A stretch of 64,000 nt of DNA from an uncultured Sphingomonadaceae bacterium (GTDB taxonomy: Bacteria; Pseudomonadota; Alphaproteobacteria; Sphingomonadales; Sphingomonadaceae): NCBI GenBank assembly GCA_947489315.1, contig CANLCX010000001.1:127501-191500 (forward strand), written 5' to 3'. Positions 1-11,142 of the stretch are shown here, in pieces. Each line of letters begins with the position of its first letter. The first letter of the stretch is position 1. Both the position numbers and the translations under genes were made by a program. Under the pieces are notes generated by a model, which saw only the letters and a list, made by a program, of their open reading frames with translations, had not been told where the DNA came from and did no database searches.

Positions 1-2068
<2,068 letters not shown>

Positions 2069-2237
2069 GCGCTTGTAGAATCCCGCCATCAACAACAATG
2101 TTGGAAACAACTTGTCGTAGATGCTGGACATATAAGCTCAGCCCACGGTAATATGTGCATGGATTTAAACATGCATATCTTACCAACGATATATCGATTA
2201 AAAGACCCGTAACTACAGCTTATGCGCTTGCTTCATT

Positions 2238-2353
2238 GCTTGGTGGCCATAGCGTCTGTGCCCCACCCGATCCCATCTCGAACTCGGCCGTGAAACCAGA
2301 TTGCGCCGATGGTACTTTGTCTTAAGGCATGGAAGAGTAGGTCGTCGCCAGGC
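2238..2353 (+). rRNA. rrf: 5S ribosomal RNA
   Basis: About 116 nt. The two ends pair (gcttggtggc at the start, gtcgccaggc at the end), and the core cccgatcccatctcgaactc is the universally conserved 5S segment. It lies about 170 nt after the 23S end, within the same operon. Confidence 0.95.
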
Positions 2354-2406
2354 ATTGCAGCAGGCGCATCGAGATGTAGTCACGAGGAAATAACCCATTC
2401 ACTTTT

Positions 2407-2449
2407 TTAAAAAGCGGCCTGTCCGGCAACGGGCCGGCCGCTTTTTTAT
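2407..2449 (+). terminator. Intrinsic terminator after 5S
   Basis: aaaaagcggcc near 2409 pairs with ggccgctttttt ending near 2447, giving a GC-rich stem with a T-run. It sits between 5S and the initiator tRNA, so it may only partly terminate, or the tRNA may have its own promoter. Confidence 0.75.
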
Positions 2450-2485
2450 TTTTGGAAGCTGTTGAAATATAGCTTCCATTGGTGG

Positions 2486-2562
<77 letters not shown>

Positions 2563-2570
2563 ACATAAAC

Positions 2571-2601
2571 ACCGCTTTCCCAATGGGTTGGCGGTTTTTT
2601 T
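2571..2601 (+). terminator. Intrinsic terminator after tRNA-fMet
   Basis: accgc at 2571 pairs with gcggt at 2591, with an inner ccca/tggg pairing, followed by a run of seven or more T. This is the likely end of the rRNA operon transcript. Confidence 0.75.
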
Positions 2602-2913
2602 GCGTCTGGCCGTCAGCAAACCGATAGGCGTTGGTGAGTTTCCAGCTTGCATCGTTAAGCCAGTCTTGCACAGCGCTCGGTGTAGTGCGCTTCTCCATTT
2701 ATCACCTGGTAAACGCGGCCTTATTCCGGCGAAAATCTCTGCTCGCCTACTATGGTTTCTCACTCCGAATTTGGGGAAAGGCTGTCTGATAGTAGCCAGA
2801 AGTTGGCGGCCATCAATCGCTAGCAATGTAGCGTGAAAAACGGACTGGAAACAGCGGTCGAATGGTTGTCAAATTTTCGTCTCGCGAGATATCGCCCCTC
2901 ACACGGAAGCAAT
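2602..2913. other. Spacer between rRNA operon and LTA-synthase-like gene; possible gene remnant
   Basis: No clear gene. On the minus strand a 59-codon frame runs from an ATG at 2698, preceded by aggtg, to 2519 inside the tRNA gene. Its first ~37 codons (starting MEKRTTPSAV) look protein-like; its end is only the tRNA read backwards. It may be the remnant of a gene cut off at the tRNA. I do not recognise the family and do not call it a gene. Confidence 0.3.
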
Positions 2914-4608
2914 TCACGGCTGCAGCAGTATATGCTGATCGGTATAATCGACGAAAGGGCTGCATTTTTCGGTGCAAGCCTTAGAAGTTACCTTTCCGTT
3001 GCTATTCTTGTAGATCAACCGTCCCTGCGGCAAGAGGACGGCGTTATTAGAACTCTGAAACATGCTGCTGCCAAGAAATTTTCTTCCGGAAGCTAACCCA
3101 AACGCTTCGAGAATTGTGGGATGAAGGTCGATTGTTCCGAATACATCCGAACTTACCGTTCCGAGAAAGCTGTCGTGACAAATCATAGCAGGTATTCGGA
3201 ATGGGCTTATCGTGTCATTTGTTGAATGCACTCGGCTAGGGTGGTCGGCGGTAAGGATGAACAAGTTTTCACCCTTGTCGAAACCAGCGCGCTGCATTGA
3301 GAATAGCGCTGCGACCATTTGATCAACTTCGCTCATAGTCGCGAGATAATCAGTTTTGATCCCCGGGTTCAGACCTATCGAGTATTTTTCTTGCGTGCTG
3401 TCAGAATAACCTTGATATGGCCCATGAGATTGGAAGTTAAAGAAATAATGAAACGACTTTTCTGAGCCGGCCAATGAAGCGGCGAGAGCCTTTTTTGCAA
3501 AGATATGTTCTGCAATCGTCTCGTTCGGGTTTTGAAAGTCAGCTTTCGCTACATTTAATCGGTTGTAAGCGATATTTCGTCCGTAGAACCCTGCATTATT
3601 ATTATGTGCAAACCTGGAGCTGATGCCTGCAGATAATAACGAGTCGTAGACTGTTTCTACGCGAGCAAAGTCTGCATGTCTTAGCGAAGGAAGTCGAAGC
3701 GATGGCACTAGGCCGGTCGCTACTGCAAATTCGGTATCAGATGAGCCACCAGCAGCCTTCATAGTAAAGAAGTTCGTATAGTTGATACATTTGTTCCGAA
3801 GGTCAGTCACAAATGGCATGACGGCGATGCCCGAAAGTTTGGCTTCTATGGCTTCTGGATCAAAGGATTCTATTTGGATGAGGATTACGCGAGATATGTT
3901 TTGAGGCAAGGAAACTAGAGGTTCAGCAGGCTCTCGGTTGGGGAAAACAAGTTCCGCCACCTTGCCGGGGAATGCCGTTTCCGTTCCAAGATAACCGCCT
4001 TCGAGGTTTAGCCACTCGGTTATTGAAATGTAAGAAAAACCCGTCAGTCCGAAGCGGCGAACGAGAGTTTCGTTGCCGAATGCTTCACTTGCGCCCGGCG
4101 ATCCAAATTTATAGACGCTTGTCGAAAATAGGGCGAGGGGGAGTAGGAGAAGGACAAGAAGAGCGCGGCCGGACAGCCGGTTTCTCGGGATTAGATAAAT
4201 AAGAACAGCGCCTGTCGCCAACAGAAGTAACTCACGATAGCCAAAAATCTGTTTGAAATAATGCTCTAATACCTCACTCATATCAGCAGCATTGGCCGTA
4301 CCAAACGTGTAAAGTTCAGGCACGAAGCCAAAGTAAGGAAAGAAACCGACCAAGAAAAATATGTAGAGAAAATAGGTTGTTAAACTCACGTATCCGACGA
4401 TTTTTAAAATCAGTCTTGGTGATTGCGCTAGGTAAACGGGTAGAATCATTACCATGGAGTGCAACGCCGCCAGGAATATCTTGGCGATCTGGAATGTAGG
4501 GCTTTGGTTCTCAGTAAATAAGAACATGGCAGAATAGAGAACGAGACCCGACAAGTAGATGCAAATGCCAATTAAAAAAAATGATCTCAAAATTAACCCC
4601 TTACGCAA
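2914..4608 (-). CDS. LTA synthase family / sulfatase-fold membrane phosphotransferase
   Basis: 564 aa. Roughly the first 180 residues contain about five hydrophobic helices; the remainder is a sulfatase-fold domain outside the membrane, as in lipoteichoic acid synthases and phosphoglycerol transferases (PF00884). Visible motifs are IQIESFDPEA (metal-binding Glu), the nucleophile region AGGSSDTEF near residue 289, FNFQSHGPY and TADHPSR (metal ligands). Where LtaS has the nucleophile Thr, this protein has Ser289. In Gram-negatives such enzymes move phosphoglycerol or phosphoethanolamine groups onto envelope glycans or lipids; the substrate here is unknown. It stands alone on the minus strand behind the rRNA operon. 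Confidence 0.85.
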   Translation of the reverse strand: MRKGLILRSFFLIGICIYLSGLVLYSAMFLFTENQSPTFQIAKIFLAALHSMVMILPVYLAQSPRLILKIVGYVSLTTYFLYIFFLVGFFPYFGFVPELYTFGTANAADMSEVLEHYFKQIFGYRELLLLATGAVLIYLIPRNRLSGRALLVLLLLPLALFSTSVYKFGSPGASEAFGNETLVRRFGLTGFSYISITEWLNLEGGYLGTETAFPGKVAELVFPNREPAEPLVSLPQNISRVILIQIESFDPEAIEAKLSGIAVMPFVTDLRNKCINYTNFFTMKAAGGSSDTEFAVATGLVPSLRLPSLRHADFARVETVYDSLLSAGISSRFAHNNNAGFYGRNIAYNRLNVAKADFQNPNETIAEHIFAKKALAASLAGSEKSFHYFFNFQSHGPYQGYSDSTQEKYSIGLNPGIKTDYLATMSEVDQMVAALFSMQRAGFDKGENLFILTADHPSRVHSTNDTISPFRIPAMICHDSFLGTVSSDVFGTIDLHPTILEAFGLASGRKFLGSSMFQSSNNAVLLPQGRLIYKNSNGKVTSKACTEKCSPFVDYTDQHILLQP

Positions 4609-5146
4609 TTATTTCCCCCAGTCTCCGTGTAAGATAAATGTAATAAATTCGAAATATAAAAAAGGAAATACTCAGGGATGGTCCGATAGTGGGACGCATG
4701 TGGTAGTTTTGATAATTTTGCGGGCTCGGATTCGTTTGAGCTTGATCGCCTGCTCAATAAGACTGGGCCAGCACATCATTTTTGAATAAAATGGTGAACA
4801 GGCTGAGGCTGATCCGACGCGAGATTGGGGAAATGAGCTAGTACGACACTCCTGCTGAATATGCTGTCTCTTTATATGCCGCTCGGCGGCGGCATAAGCT
4901 TTAACGCCAAGCGATTGAAATTGCGCCCATAAGATTTATGATCAACGCCTTTTATTCCACCGACTTCGAAGTGCACGTTCATTCTCGTCAACTGTTTGAC
5001 TATTTTGGTCATAACGCTGCCAATGAGCTCCTTGTCCTCATGGCGGTTTCATTGGTCGGGCAATGCATCATATACAAACAGGATGACCAGACGCATATGG
5101 TCGCGTTCTAGAACATATTGGCCGTATTTTTGAGCGTTTCCCGTCT
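4609..5146. other. Intergenic region, no clear gene
   Basis: About 540 nt and rather AT-rich. A 57-codon plus-strand frame (4938-5111, starting MINAFYSTDF) is open back to 4905 but has no recognisable family and no convincing ribosome site. No repeat from the families found elsewhere in the window is seen here. It may hold the promoter of the preceding minus-strand gene. Confidence 0.3.
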
Positions 5147-5578
5147 TTATCCCGCCTGGACCGTAGTTGGAGCGGTGCTTTTATCCATAGAAGTCAAATA
5201 AGGGATAGAAATGGCGTAAGCGCCGAGGCCGAGCATCACCAGCAGCGTCAGGATCGTTCCAACCATCCGGCCCTTACCTAGTTTGCCACCATCCATACCG
5301 ATGCCATGGGCTACCCGGCCAAGCAGATATACACCTCCAACGACCCATAACCAAGAGGCAGACCCGTTGGCGAGTTCTATCACGGCAATGAGGATCAATA
5401 CGATAGGAAGGCTTTCGCCATAATTAGCATGGGCGCGCATGCGACGAATGACTTTGTCGTTGCCGCCATCACCAACACTGACTTTTTCGGATGTGCGAAC
5501 CTGTCCGACGCGAATCATTAGCCAGATATTGACTAGGGCAGCAGCGCCGGCAATCGTAAGAGTAATCGGTAAAATCAT
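5147..5578 (-). CDS. MAPEG family membrane protein
   Basis: 143 aa with four predicted membrane helices and the MAPEG signature around RMRAHANYGESLP (residues ~46-58), the glutathione/catalytic loop region of membrane-associated glutathione and eicosanoid enzymes (PF01124). Length is typical. It is likely an inner-membrane enzyme or detoxification protein; the substrate cannot be told. It is divergent from rpmF, 215 nt apart. Confidence 0.88.
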   Translation of the reverse strand: MILPITLTIAGAAALVNIWLMIRVGQVRTSEKVSVGDGGNDKVIRRMRAHANYGESLPIVLILIAVIELANGSASWLWVVGGVYLLGRVAHGIGMDGGKLGKGRMVGTILTLLVMLGLGAYAISIPYLTSMDKSTAPTTVQAG

Positions 5579-5793
5579 ATGTCCCCCAAAGCTTTCAAAA
5601 TTATCACACCTCTATAGCTGCACAATGCTTGCAACGCACAGGAAATTCGTTATACGCCCTCCTTCGCGTGCAATAAGCTGATCGCATCAGGGTGGTGATT
5701 CTCTATATACGTTAGAGGCTAGCTTGCCCAAAATCCGCATTTGGCTTATTGTACACTTATATGAAATTTGAAATTTAACGAACAGGCTGAGCA

Positions 5794-5973
5794 ATGGCTG
5801 TCCCTAAACGAAAAACTACGCCGTCCAAGCGCGGAATGCGCCGTTCCCATGATGCTTTGAAAGTCGAAGCATATCAGGAATGTTCGAATTGCGGTGAATT
5901 GAAGCGTCCCCATCATATGTGTGGGTCTTGTGGTCATTATAATGGCCGTGAAGTAATGGCTGTCGATCTATAG
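5794..5973 (+). CDS. rpmF: Ribosomal protein bL32
   Basis: 59 aa, starting [20 protein letters not shown], a near-perfect bL32 N-terminus. Four cysteines (ECSNC and CGSC) form a zinc-binding pair. It is a structural component of the 50S subunit. It lies 62 nt before plsX, and rpmF-plsX-fabH is a conserved bacterial cluster linking translation with fatty acid and phospholipid synthesis. Confidence 0.97.
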   Translation: MAVPKRKTTPSKRGMRRSHDALKVEAYQECSNCGELKRPHHMCGSCGHYNGREVMAVDL

Positions 5974-6035
5974 TCTTTTTGGCTTTACTCGACTAACGTC
6001 ACGACTATCACACAGCTAATCAAGGGGAATAACCG

Positions 6036-7085
6036 GTGGGGATGAGGCCGCGAATCGCAATTGACGCGATGGGCGGTGATATCGGCCCACGGGTAATGGT
6101 CGCTGGCGCAGCTTTGGCCAGGCACCGGCATGAAGGTTTTCAATTCCTGTTCGTCGGTGACGAGGCCTTGATCAAGGAAGCGCTGAAAAGCCATCCGAAC
6201 CTCAGCGCAGCTTCTGAAATATTGCATGCCGACGATGTTGTGTCCGGCGATGCTAAGCCTAGCCAAGCGCTGCGCGGTTCGAAAAAAACATCAATGGGTC
6301 TGGCTGTAAATGCCGTAAAGTCAGGTGAGGTGAGTGCAGCAGTGAGTGCTGGCAATACCGGCGCGCTCATGGCGATTTCGAAACTGGCGCTACGCACTAT
6401 GCCAGGCATTGATAGACCCGCCCTTGCGGCTCTATTACCGACCATGAAGGACAGCGATGTCGTTATGCTGGATCTCGGTGCCAATGCTGAATGCGACAGC
6501 CGCAATCTTGTTCAATTCTCCGTCATGGGAGCAGCCTATAGCCGGATCATGAATGGCTTTGAAAAGCCTACGGTTAAATTACTGAATATTGGTACTGAGG
6601 ACGGCAAGGGCACAGGTGCGCTTCAAGTGGCTGCCGATGCTTTGAAAAACTCCGATGGTTTGGCCATGGATTTTCAGGGTTTTACGGAAGCGGACAAAAT
6701 ATCCACTGGCGATGTAGATGTCATTGTTACTGACGGTTTTTCGGGAAATATCGCCTTGAAAGCACTTGAAGGAACGGCCCGGTTTGTTACTGACCTTTTG
6801 AAGCGCAGCTTTTTAAGCTCTTTGCGATCTAAAATCGGGTTTCTCATCTCCCGGCCGGCAACAGAATTGCTCAAAGAACATCTGGATCCGAACAATCATA
6901 ATGGGGCGGTCTTTTTGGGCCTGAACGGCGTGGTGGTAAAAAGCCATGGCAGTGCGGACGAAAAAGGCGTAGCCAATGCCGTTGAAGTGGCAGCACGTTT
7001 GGTAGAGGATAGCATTTTGGAACGCATTAGCGAAGATTTGAATAAAATCAGCAGCGTGAGGCCTCTGGAGGCATCGGCGAAATGA
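6036..7085 (+). CDS. plsX: Phosphate acyltransferase PlsX
   Basis: 349 aa. It makes acyl-phosphate from acyl-ACP for phospholipid synthesis (PlsX/PlsY route), at the inner face of the membrane. The N-terminus [13 protein letters not shown], the segment [11 protein letters not shown] and [12 protein letters not shown] are family signatures. The frame opens with GTG at 6036, with an ATG two codons later at 6042; either may be used. The stop overlaps the fabH start by 4 nt (ATGA), so the two are translationally coupled. Confidence 0.97.
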   Translation: MGMRPRIAIDAMGGDIGPRVMVAGAALARHRHEGFQFLFVGDEALIKEALKSHPNLSAASEILHADDVVSGDAKPSQALRGSKKTSMGLAVNAVKSGEVSAAVSAGNTGALMAISKLALRTMPGIDRPALAALLPTMKDSDVVMLDLGANAECDSRNLVQFSVMGAAYSRIMNGFEKPTVKLLNIGTEDGKGTGALQVAADALKNSDGLAMDFQGFTEADKISTGDVDVIVTDGFSGNIALKALEGTARFVTDLLKRSFLSSLRSKIGFLISRPATELLKEHLDPNNHNGAVFLGLNGVVVKSHGSADEKGVANAVEVAARLVEDSILERISEDLNKISSVRPLEASAK

Positions 7086-8053
7086 GTGTTACGACCGCCC
7101 GCCGTGCGGTCATCAAGGGGACTGGTTCTGCGCTACCGCGGACGAAAGTTTCCAATGCAGATCTTGCCCAAAAAGTTGACACGACCGACGAATGGATTGT
7201 CGAGCGCACGGGGATAAAATTCCGTCACATTGCCGAAGATGATGAAACAACGTCCAGTTTGGCCACCGAAGCTGCGCGCAAGGCGCTTGAGGCGTCGGGC
7301 ATGACGGCACAGGATATTGACCTGATTGTTCTGGCAACTGCAACGCCCGATCAGACCTTTCCAGCCACGGCTACGATCGTACAAGATCAACTGGGTTGCA
7401 ATGGCTGCGTCGCCTTTGATGTAGCGGCGGTATGTTCGGGCTTTCTCTATGCCCTATCGGTCGCTGAAAGCATGATTCGTGCAGGCAGCGCACAAAATGC
7501 GATTGTTATCGGCGCAGAAACATTCAGTCGCATTCTCGATTGGGAAGACCGTGCGACATGCGTCCTGTTTGGCGATGGCGCAGGCGCGATCATCCTTTCG
7601 GGAGAGGAAACCGATAAAGGTGTCCTGTCCACTCGCCTGCATGCCGACGGCCAGCATAACCAATTGCTATACGTAGATGGCGGAGCGGGCACTACAGGAA
7701 CAGTTGGTAAGCTGAGGATGAAGGGGCGAGAGGTTTTTCGCCATGCAGTAGTCAATCTGTCATCTGTGCTGAAAGAGGCTTTGGATGCTGCCGGCGAGGA
7801 TATGGATAACATCGACTGGGTTGTACCACATCAAGCCAATGCAAGAATATTGGATGCAACCGCGAAGAAACTCAAATTGGCACCAGAAAAAGTAATCAAA
7901 ACAGTTGACCAGCATGCCAATACGTCCGCCGCATCCGTGCCATTGGCGCTTGATACCGCCGTTCGTGATGGCCGTGTAAAACCTGGTGATCTGCTAGTCT
8001 TAGAAGCGATGGGCGGCGGTTTTACTTGGGGCGCAAGTGTGATCCGCTACTGA
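7082..8053 (+). CDS. fabH: 3-oxoacyl-ACP synthase III (KAS III)
   Basis: 323 aa. It condenses acetyl-CoA with malonyl-ACP to start fatty acid elongation. The catalytic triad is visible: Cys in DVAAVCSGF (~residue 115), His in WVVPHQAN and Asn in DQHANTSA. Length is standard. It overlaps plsX by 4 nt. In many alphaproteobacteria ihfA follows; here an AraC-type regulator follows instead. Confidence 0.97.
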   Translation: MSVTTARRAVIKGTGSALPRTKVSNADLAQKVDTTDEWIVERTGIKFRHIAEDDETTSSLATEAARKALEASGMTAQDIDLIVLATATPDQTFPATATIVQDQLGCNGCVAFDVAAVCSGFLYALSVAESMIRAGSAQNAIVIGAETFSRILDWEDRATCVLFGDGAGAIILSGEETDKGVLSTRLHADGQHNQLLYVDGGAGTTGTVGKLRMKGREVFRHAVVNLSSVLKEALDAAGEDMDNIDWVVPHQANARILDATAKKLKLAPEKVIKTVDQHANTSAASVPLALDTAVRDGRVKPGDLLVLEAMGGGFTWGASVIRY

Positions 8054-8171
8054 TTATCTGCTGATCAAGGCCAACACTTGGCCCAATGCGCTGCAATCGA
8101 CTTGTTCGTCGTCAATTTTACGCCTTGGTCGAAAGAGCGTTGAGCTTGATCGCGCTCTACTCCTAGCTATC

Positions 8172-9215
8172 GTGATGGGGCAGATAGATTTAGACGATAT
8201 AAGCGTTTCGTCACAATTTTTATTCCAAGTTTTTCGCAGTTGCTATGATCTTGGCGCGCGAAAACCCGTTCTGTTGTCCGCACTGAATATCACGGATTCG
8301 CAGTTGCGTGATCCGAAAGGGCGTTTCAATAGCTATTCTATAACTGCATTATATCAAGCCAGCATCCATGAACTTGGGCGCGACAATATTTTTCCTGACA
8401 TTGGCCGCGGAATGATACCAACAGGGTTCTCGGATATCGGCTATGCTATGATGTTTGGCGACACGATTGAAGATGTTTTGCAAGCCACAGCTGCAGCGAT
8501 CGACTTTGGCACTAATAGGCCCATGCTCAAATGGGAGCGAACTGCATCGGCCTGTCGTTTGTGGTGCGATCCAGCCTCCGATGGAGCGAAAGACCTAGTT
8601 CTCGTCATTTTCTCGATCTTGTCGCACGTTGGTAATCGGATAACCACTGGCGGGTTGGCGCCCGCCAAAGCTGCCTTTTTTAAGCATAGCGAACCTAAGA
8701 GTTGCGATGGATTTGTTCGCGTCGAGAATTACCCGTTAACGGTGCCGTGTTTTTTCAATCAATCCCAAACCTATCTGGAAATGCATCCGCATGTGGTCGA
8801 TCTACCTAATCCACTTAGCAACCGAATGTTAGCGCGTGCAGCGCAACAACAGCTAAGCAGTTTTCAGGTCAATGAATTGCAGCCGATCCCGTTGGCGAGC
8901 CTCAGCTATAATTATTTGTTCTATTTGCTGGATAAGTCTGGACTGAGCTTAGATGCTGCTGCCGAAACTTTTGGCATGGCTGAACGGACGTTGCGCCGTA
9001 AACTTGTGGCAGAAGGGGCTTCTTTTCGTCAGATATTGGAGCGTGTACGCAGAGACGCTTGCCAGCTCTATTTTCTTGAAGGGACACGGTCGCTGTCCGA
9101 AATTGCTACAAAACTGGGTTATAGCGAACTCAGTGCATTTACCCGCGCCTACACCGCATGGCATGGCCGCTCTCCAAGCCGCGACCTTGCCGCGCATATT
9201 GCACTGGCTGCCTAA
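8172..9215 (+). CDS. AraC family transcriptional regulator
   Basis: 347 aa. The N-terminal two thirds resemble the arabinose-binding-like domain (PF12625 type) of AraC/OruR regulators, and the last ~85 residues hold the two helix-turn-helix units (AAAETFGMAERTLRRKL and SEIATKLGYSELSAFTRAYTAWHGRSP). GTG (8172) and ATG (8175) are adjacent possible starts. The ligand and targets cannot be told: the neighbours are housekeeping genes and a tRNA. Confidence 0.88.
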   Translation: MMGQIDLDDISVSSQFLFQVFRSCYDLGARKPVLLSALNITDSQLRDPKGRFNSYSITALYQASIHELGRDNIFPDIGRGMIPTGFSDIGYAMMFGDTIEDVLQATAAAIDFGTNRPMLKWERTASACRLWCDPASDGAKDLVLVIFSILSHVGNRITTGGLAPAKAAFFKHSEPKSCDGFVRVENYPLTVPCFFNQSQTYLEMHPHVVDLPNPLSNRMLARAAQQQLSSFQVNELQPIPLASLSYNYLFYLLDKSGLSLDAAAETFGMAERTLRRKLVAEGASFRQILERVRRDACQLYFLEGTRSLSEIATKLGYSELSAFTRAYTAWHGRSPSRDLAAHIALAA

Positions 9216-9233
9216 CCAAAAAATTCGGAAAAA

Positions 9234-9308
9234 TGGTGGGCGTAGAGAGAGTTGAACTCCCGACCCCTTCGATGTCAACGAAGTGCTCTACCACTGAGCT
9301 ATACGCCC
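9234..9308 (-). tRNA. tRNA-Val (GAC)
   Basis: 75 nt on the minus strand with CCA encoded. The acceptor stem GGGCGTA / TACGCCC is perfect, the anticodon loop is TTGACAT with anticodon GAC, and the T-arm contains the standard GTTCAACTC. It lies between the AraC regulator and cpdR. Confidence 0.96.
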
Positions 9309-9351
9309 ACGCTGCAGGCCGTCTAGCTAGCCCCTAGACGGGGTGCAAGAC

Positions 9352-9741
9352 TTAATTCAATTCACCGATACTATCCGGTTCAAATAGTCGCTGCACTTCA
9401 AGAACCAGATCTTTAAGATGGAATGGTTTGGAAAGTATTTTGGCCTTGGGGACGGATTCGCCTGCACGTAAGGTTACTCCTGAAAATCCTGTAATGAACA
9501 TCACCTGCGTATCGGGCGATACTTTGGCGCAATGTTGCGCCAGCTCAATCCCGTCCATTTCTGGCATTACAATATCGGTCAAAAGCAAATCAAATTTCTC
9601 CGATTCGAGATAGGGAAGTGCCGCCGTTCCGCGATCCACTGCGACAACATCATAGTTGGACTTTGTCAATGCGCGTGTAAGATGCTCACGCATCGCCTGT
9701 TCATCTTCCGCGAGGAGAATTCTGATCATCTGTTGGGCCAT
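9352..9741 (-). CDS. cpdR: Single-domain response regulator CpdR
   Basis: 129 aa, only a receiver domain. Acidic pocket residues lie in LLAEDEQAM, the phospho-acceptor Asp in LLTDIVMPEMDG (~residue 56), Thr/Ser in MFITGFSG and Lys in LSKPFHLKDLV. The block DIVMPEMDGIELA...MFITGF...LSKPFHLKDLV is characteristic of CpdR, the CckA-ChpT pathway regulator that in Caulobacter delivers ClpXP to substrates in the cell cycle. The neighbouring N-formylglutamate amidohydrolase gene is its usual alphaproteobacterial companion. Conservation of function is inferred. Confidence 0.9.
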   Translation of the reverse strand: MAQQMIRILLAEDEQAMREHLTRALTKSNYDVVAVDRGTAALPYLESEKFDLLLTDIVMPEMDGIELAQHCAKVSPDTQVMFITGFSGVTLRAGESVPKAKILSKPFHLKDLVLEVQRLFEPDSIGELN

Positions 9742-9867
9742 TCCCTATCACTATCGTCATAAAATCTACGGCGTTTATGCCTAAACTTAACCATAGGCGC
9801 AAATCTCTTAATATTTTGGTTCTGCTGCGCGTTTTTATACGATATTGGGTAACAGAATGAATGGAAT

Positions 9868-10758
9868 ATGATGGCTAATCAGACTGTCGACAATTTGATG
9901 CATATCGGGCCCGATGACGGGCCATTTTCGTTCCATAATGTTGATAACTTGCAATTTCCGCTGTTGATTAGTGTTCCGCATGCGGGACGCGTCTATCCAC
10001 CGGAAATCATGGACAATCTGGCTGTATCGGCCGCGCATTTGTTACGGTTGGAAGATCGCTATGCCGATCGTCTTGCCGGCTCAGCCATTGCTGCTGGTTT
10101 TCCAGCCATTATTGCGCATCGACCAAGAGCCTGGGTCGATTTGAACCGCAATCGGTCCGAAATTGACGCAGATATGGTCAATGGCCTCTCGTCTATGCAG
10201 TTGCCGACGCCCAGTCGAAAGGTACGCGGCGGATTGGGTGTTGTTCCAAGCCGTTTGCATGGTGTCGGCAATTTATGGCGAAAAAAATGGCAGTGGGATG
10301 ATATAAACAGTCGGCTAGGTAGTAGTCATGAGCCATATCACAGCAATATCAGTGATATTTTGGAACAAATGCGCCTAAAATTCGGCGGTGCCATCCTGTT
10401 GGATCTGCACAGCATGCCGCCCTTGGATGAGGAAGGCAGTGTGGATATCATCATCGGTGATCGTTTCGGCCGCAGCGCAGGTTCACGCTATTCAGAACTT
10501 TCGATGTCCTTCCTCCAACAGTCCGGTATTAAGGCGCGGTTGAATCATCCTTATGCAGGCGGCTACATATTGGAGCGGCACAGTAGGCTTGAAAAAGACA
10601 TTCACGCGCTGCAACTGGAGGTGGATCGTCGCTATTACCTGGATGCTGCCTTACGGGAACCCAGTGCCCGACTACCAATCATGGCGGACCATATAACGCA
10701 TTTGGCAAGACGTTTGGTGGATCAGATCAACAACCAATTTTTGTTGGCTGCCGAGTAA
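9868..10758 (+). CDS. N-formylglutamate amidohydrolase family protein
   Basis: 296 aa, PF05013. It is predicted to hydrolyse N-formyl-glutamate or similar N-acyl amino acids. Visible family motifs: LLISVPHAGRVYP at the N-terminus, ADRLAG, RPRAWVDLNRNRSEID, ILLDLHSMPP and HPYAGGYILERH. No other histidine-degradation gene is nearby, so a role in histidine catabolism is not supported. It is divergent from cpdR (126 nt gap), a conserved arrangement. Two ATGs (9868, 9871) are adjacent. Confidence 0.9.
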   Translation: MMANQTVDNLMHIGPDDGPFSFHNVDNLQFPLLISVPHAGRVYPPEIMDNLAVSAAHLLRLEDRYADRLAGSAIAAGFPAIIAHRPRAWVDLNRNRSEIDADMVNGLSSMQLPTPSRKVRGGLGVVPSRLHGVGNLWRKKWQWDDINSRLGSSHEPYHSNISDILEQMRLKFGGAILLDLHSMPPLDEEGSVDIIIGDRFGRSAGSRYSELSMSFLQQSGIKARLNHPYAGGYILERHSRLEKDIHALQLEVDRRYYLDAALREPSARLPIMADHITHLARRLVDQINNQFLLAAE

Positions 10759-10773
10759 AAGCTGGCACCTATC

Positions 10774-10874
10774 AAAAAAAACCACCCCGCCATATCGGCG
10801 AGGTGGCCAAGGTTCAGGGAGGTGGCATTCTAAGAATGCCCGTACTGATCCAATCGGGGGATGTAGACCAGTAC
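10774..10874 (-). ncRNA. Small RNA candidate (three hairpins, CCTCCC single-stranded motif, own promoter and terminator)
   Basis: Reading the minus strand from 10874: hairpin 1 with arms GTACTG/CAGTAC (10869-10874 with 10842-10847) and a C-rich loop (CATCCCCC); hairpin 2, a perfect 7-bp stem (10824-10830 with 10834-10840, loop TTA); an unpaired CACCTCCCTGAACC containing an anti-Shine-Dalgarno CCTCCC (10817-10822); then hairpin 3 (CCACCtCGCC / GGCGgGGTGG) followed by eight T, an intrinsic terminator. A well-spaced sigma-70 promoter lies just upstream. The layout resembles the alphaproteobacterial mmgR/suhB (alpha-r8) sRNA family, but I cannot confirm membership without a covariance search. It would act by pairing near ribosome binding sites. 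Confidence 0.78.
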
Positions 10875-10881
10875 GACTCGT

Positions 10882-10910
10882 AATGTGGTCGCTTGTGTAA
10901 CGAGTTGCAA
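10882..10910 (-). promoter_or_regulatory. Promoter of the small RNA
   Basis: On the minus strand, TTGCAA (10905-10910) and CACATT (10882-10887) are separated by exactly 17 nt, and the first hairpin starts 7 nt after the -10 element. The start point is predicted near 10874. Confidence 0.65.
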
Positions 10911-11142
10911 GACCCAATCCCGAATTTATTGATCCGAATCTGCGCAATTGTTCGGCCTGAGCTCCACAATTATGCGGTCAATTTCGCAATGGCTTGTATA
11001 AATCGATATAAAGACGGCAGCTTTTCAGGTCGCGTCCTTAGCCAATTCTGCGAGGACGATCGTGGCGATGATGAAAATTAAGATGATCCAGTGAAGTCAG
11101 CATATCGTTTGCTTTACGTGCTTCTCTGGATCATCATATCCT

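Noticed and set aside
4938-5111. A 57-codon frame as a gene
   Set aside because: No family, weak ribosome site, AT-rich spacer; left as unassigned.
9787-9812. CtrA box upstream of cpdR
   Set aside because: Two TTAA motifs are present but about 17 nt apart rather than the 7 needed for TTAA-N7-TTAA.
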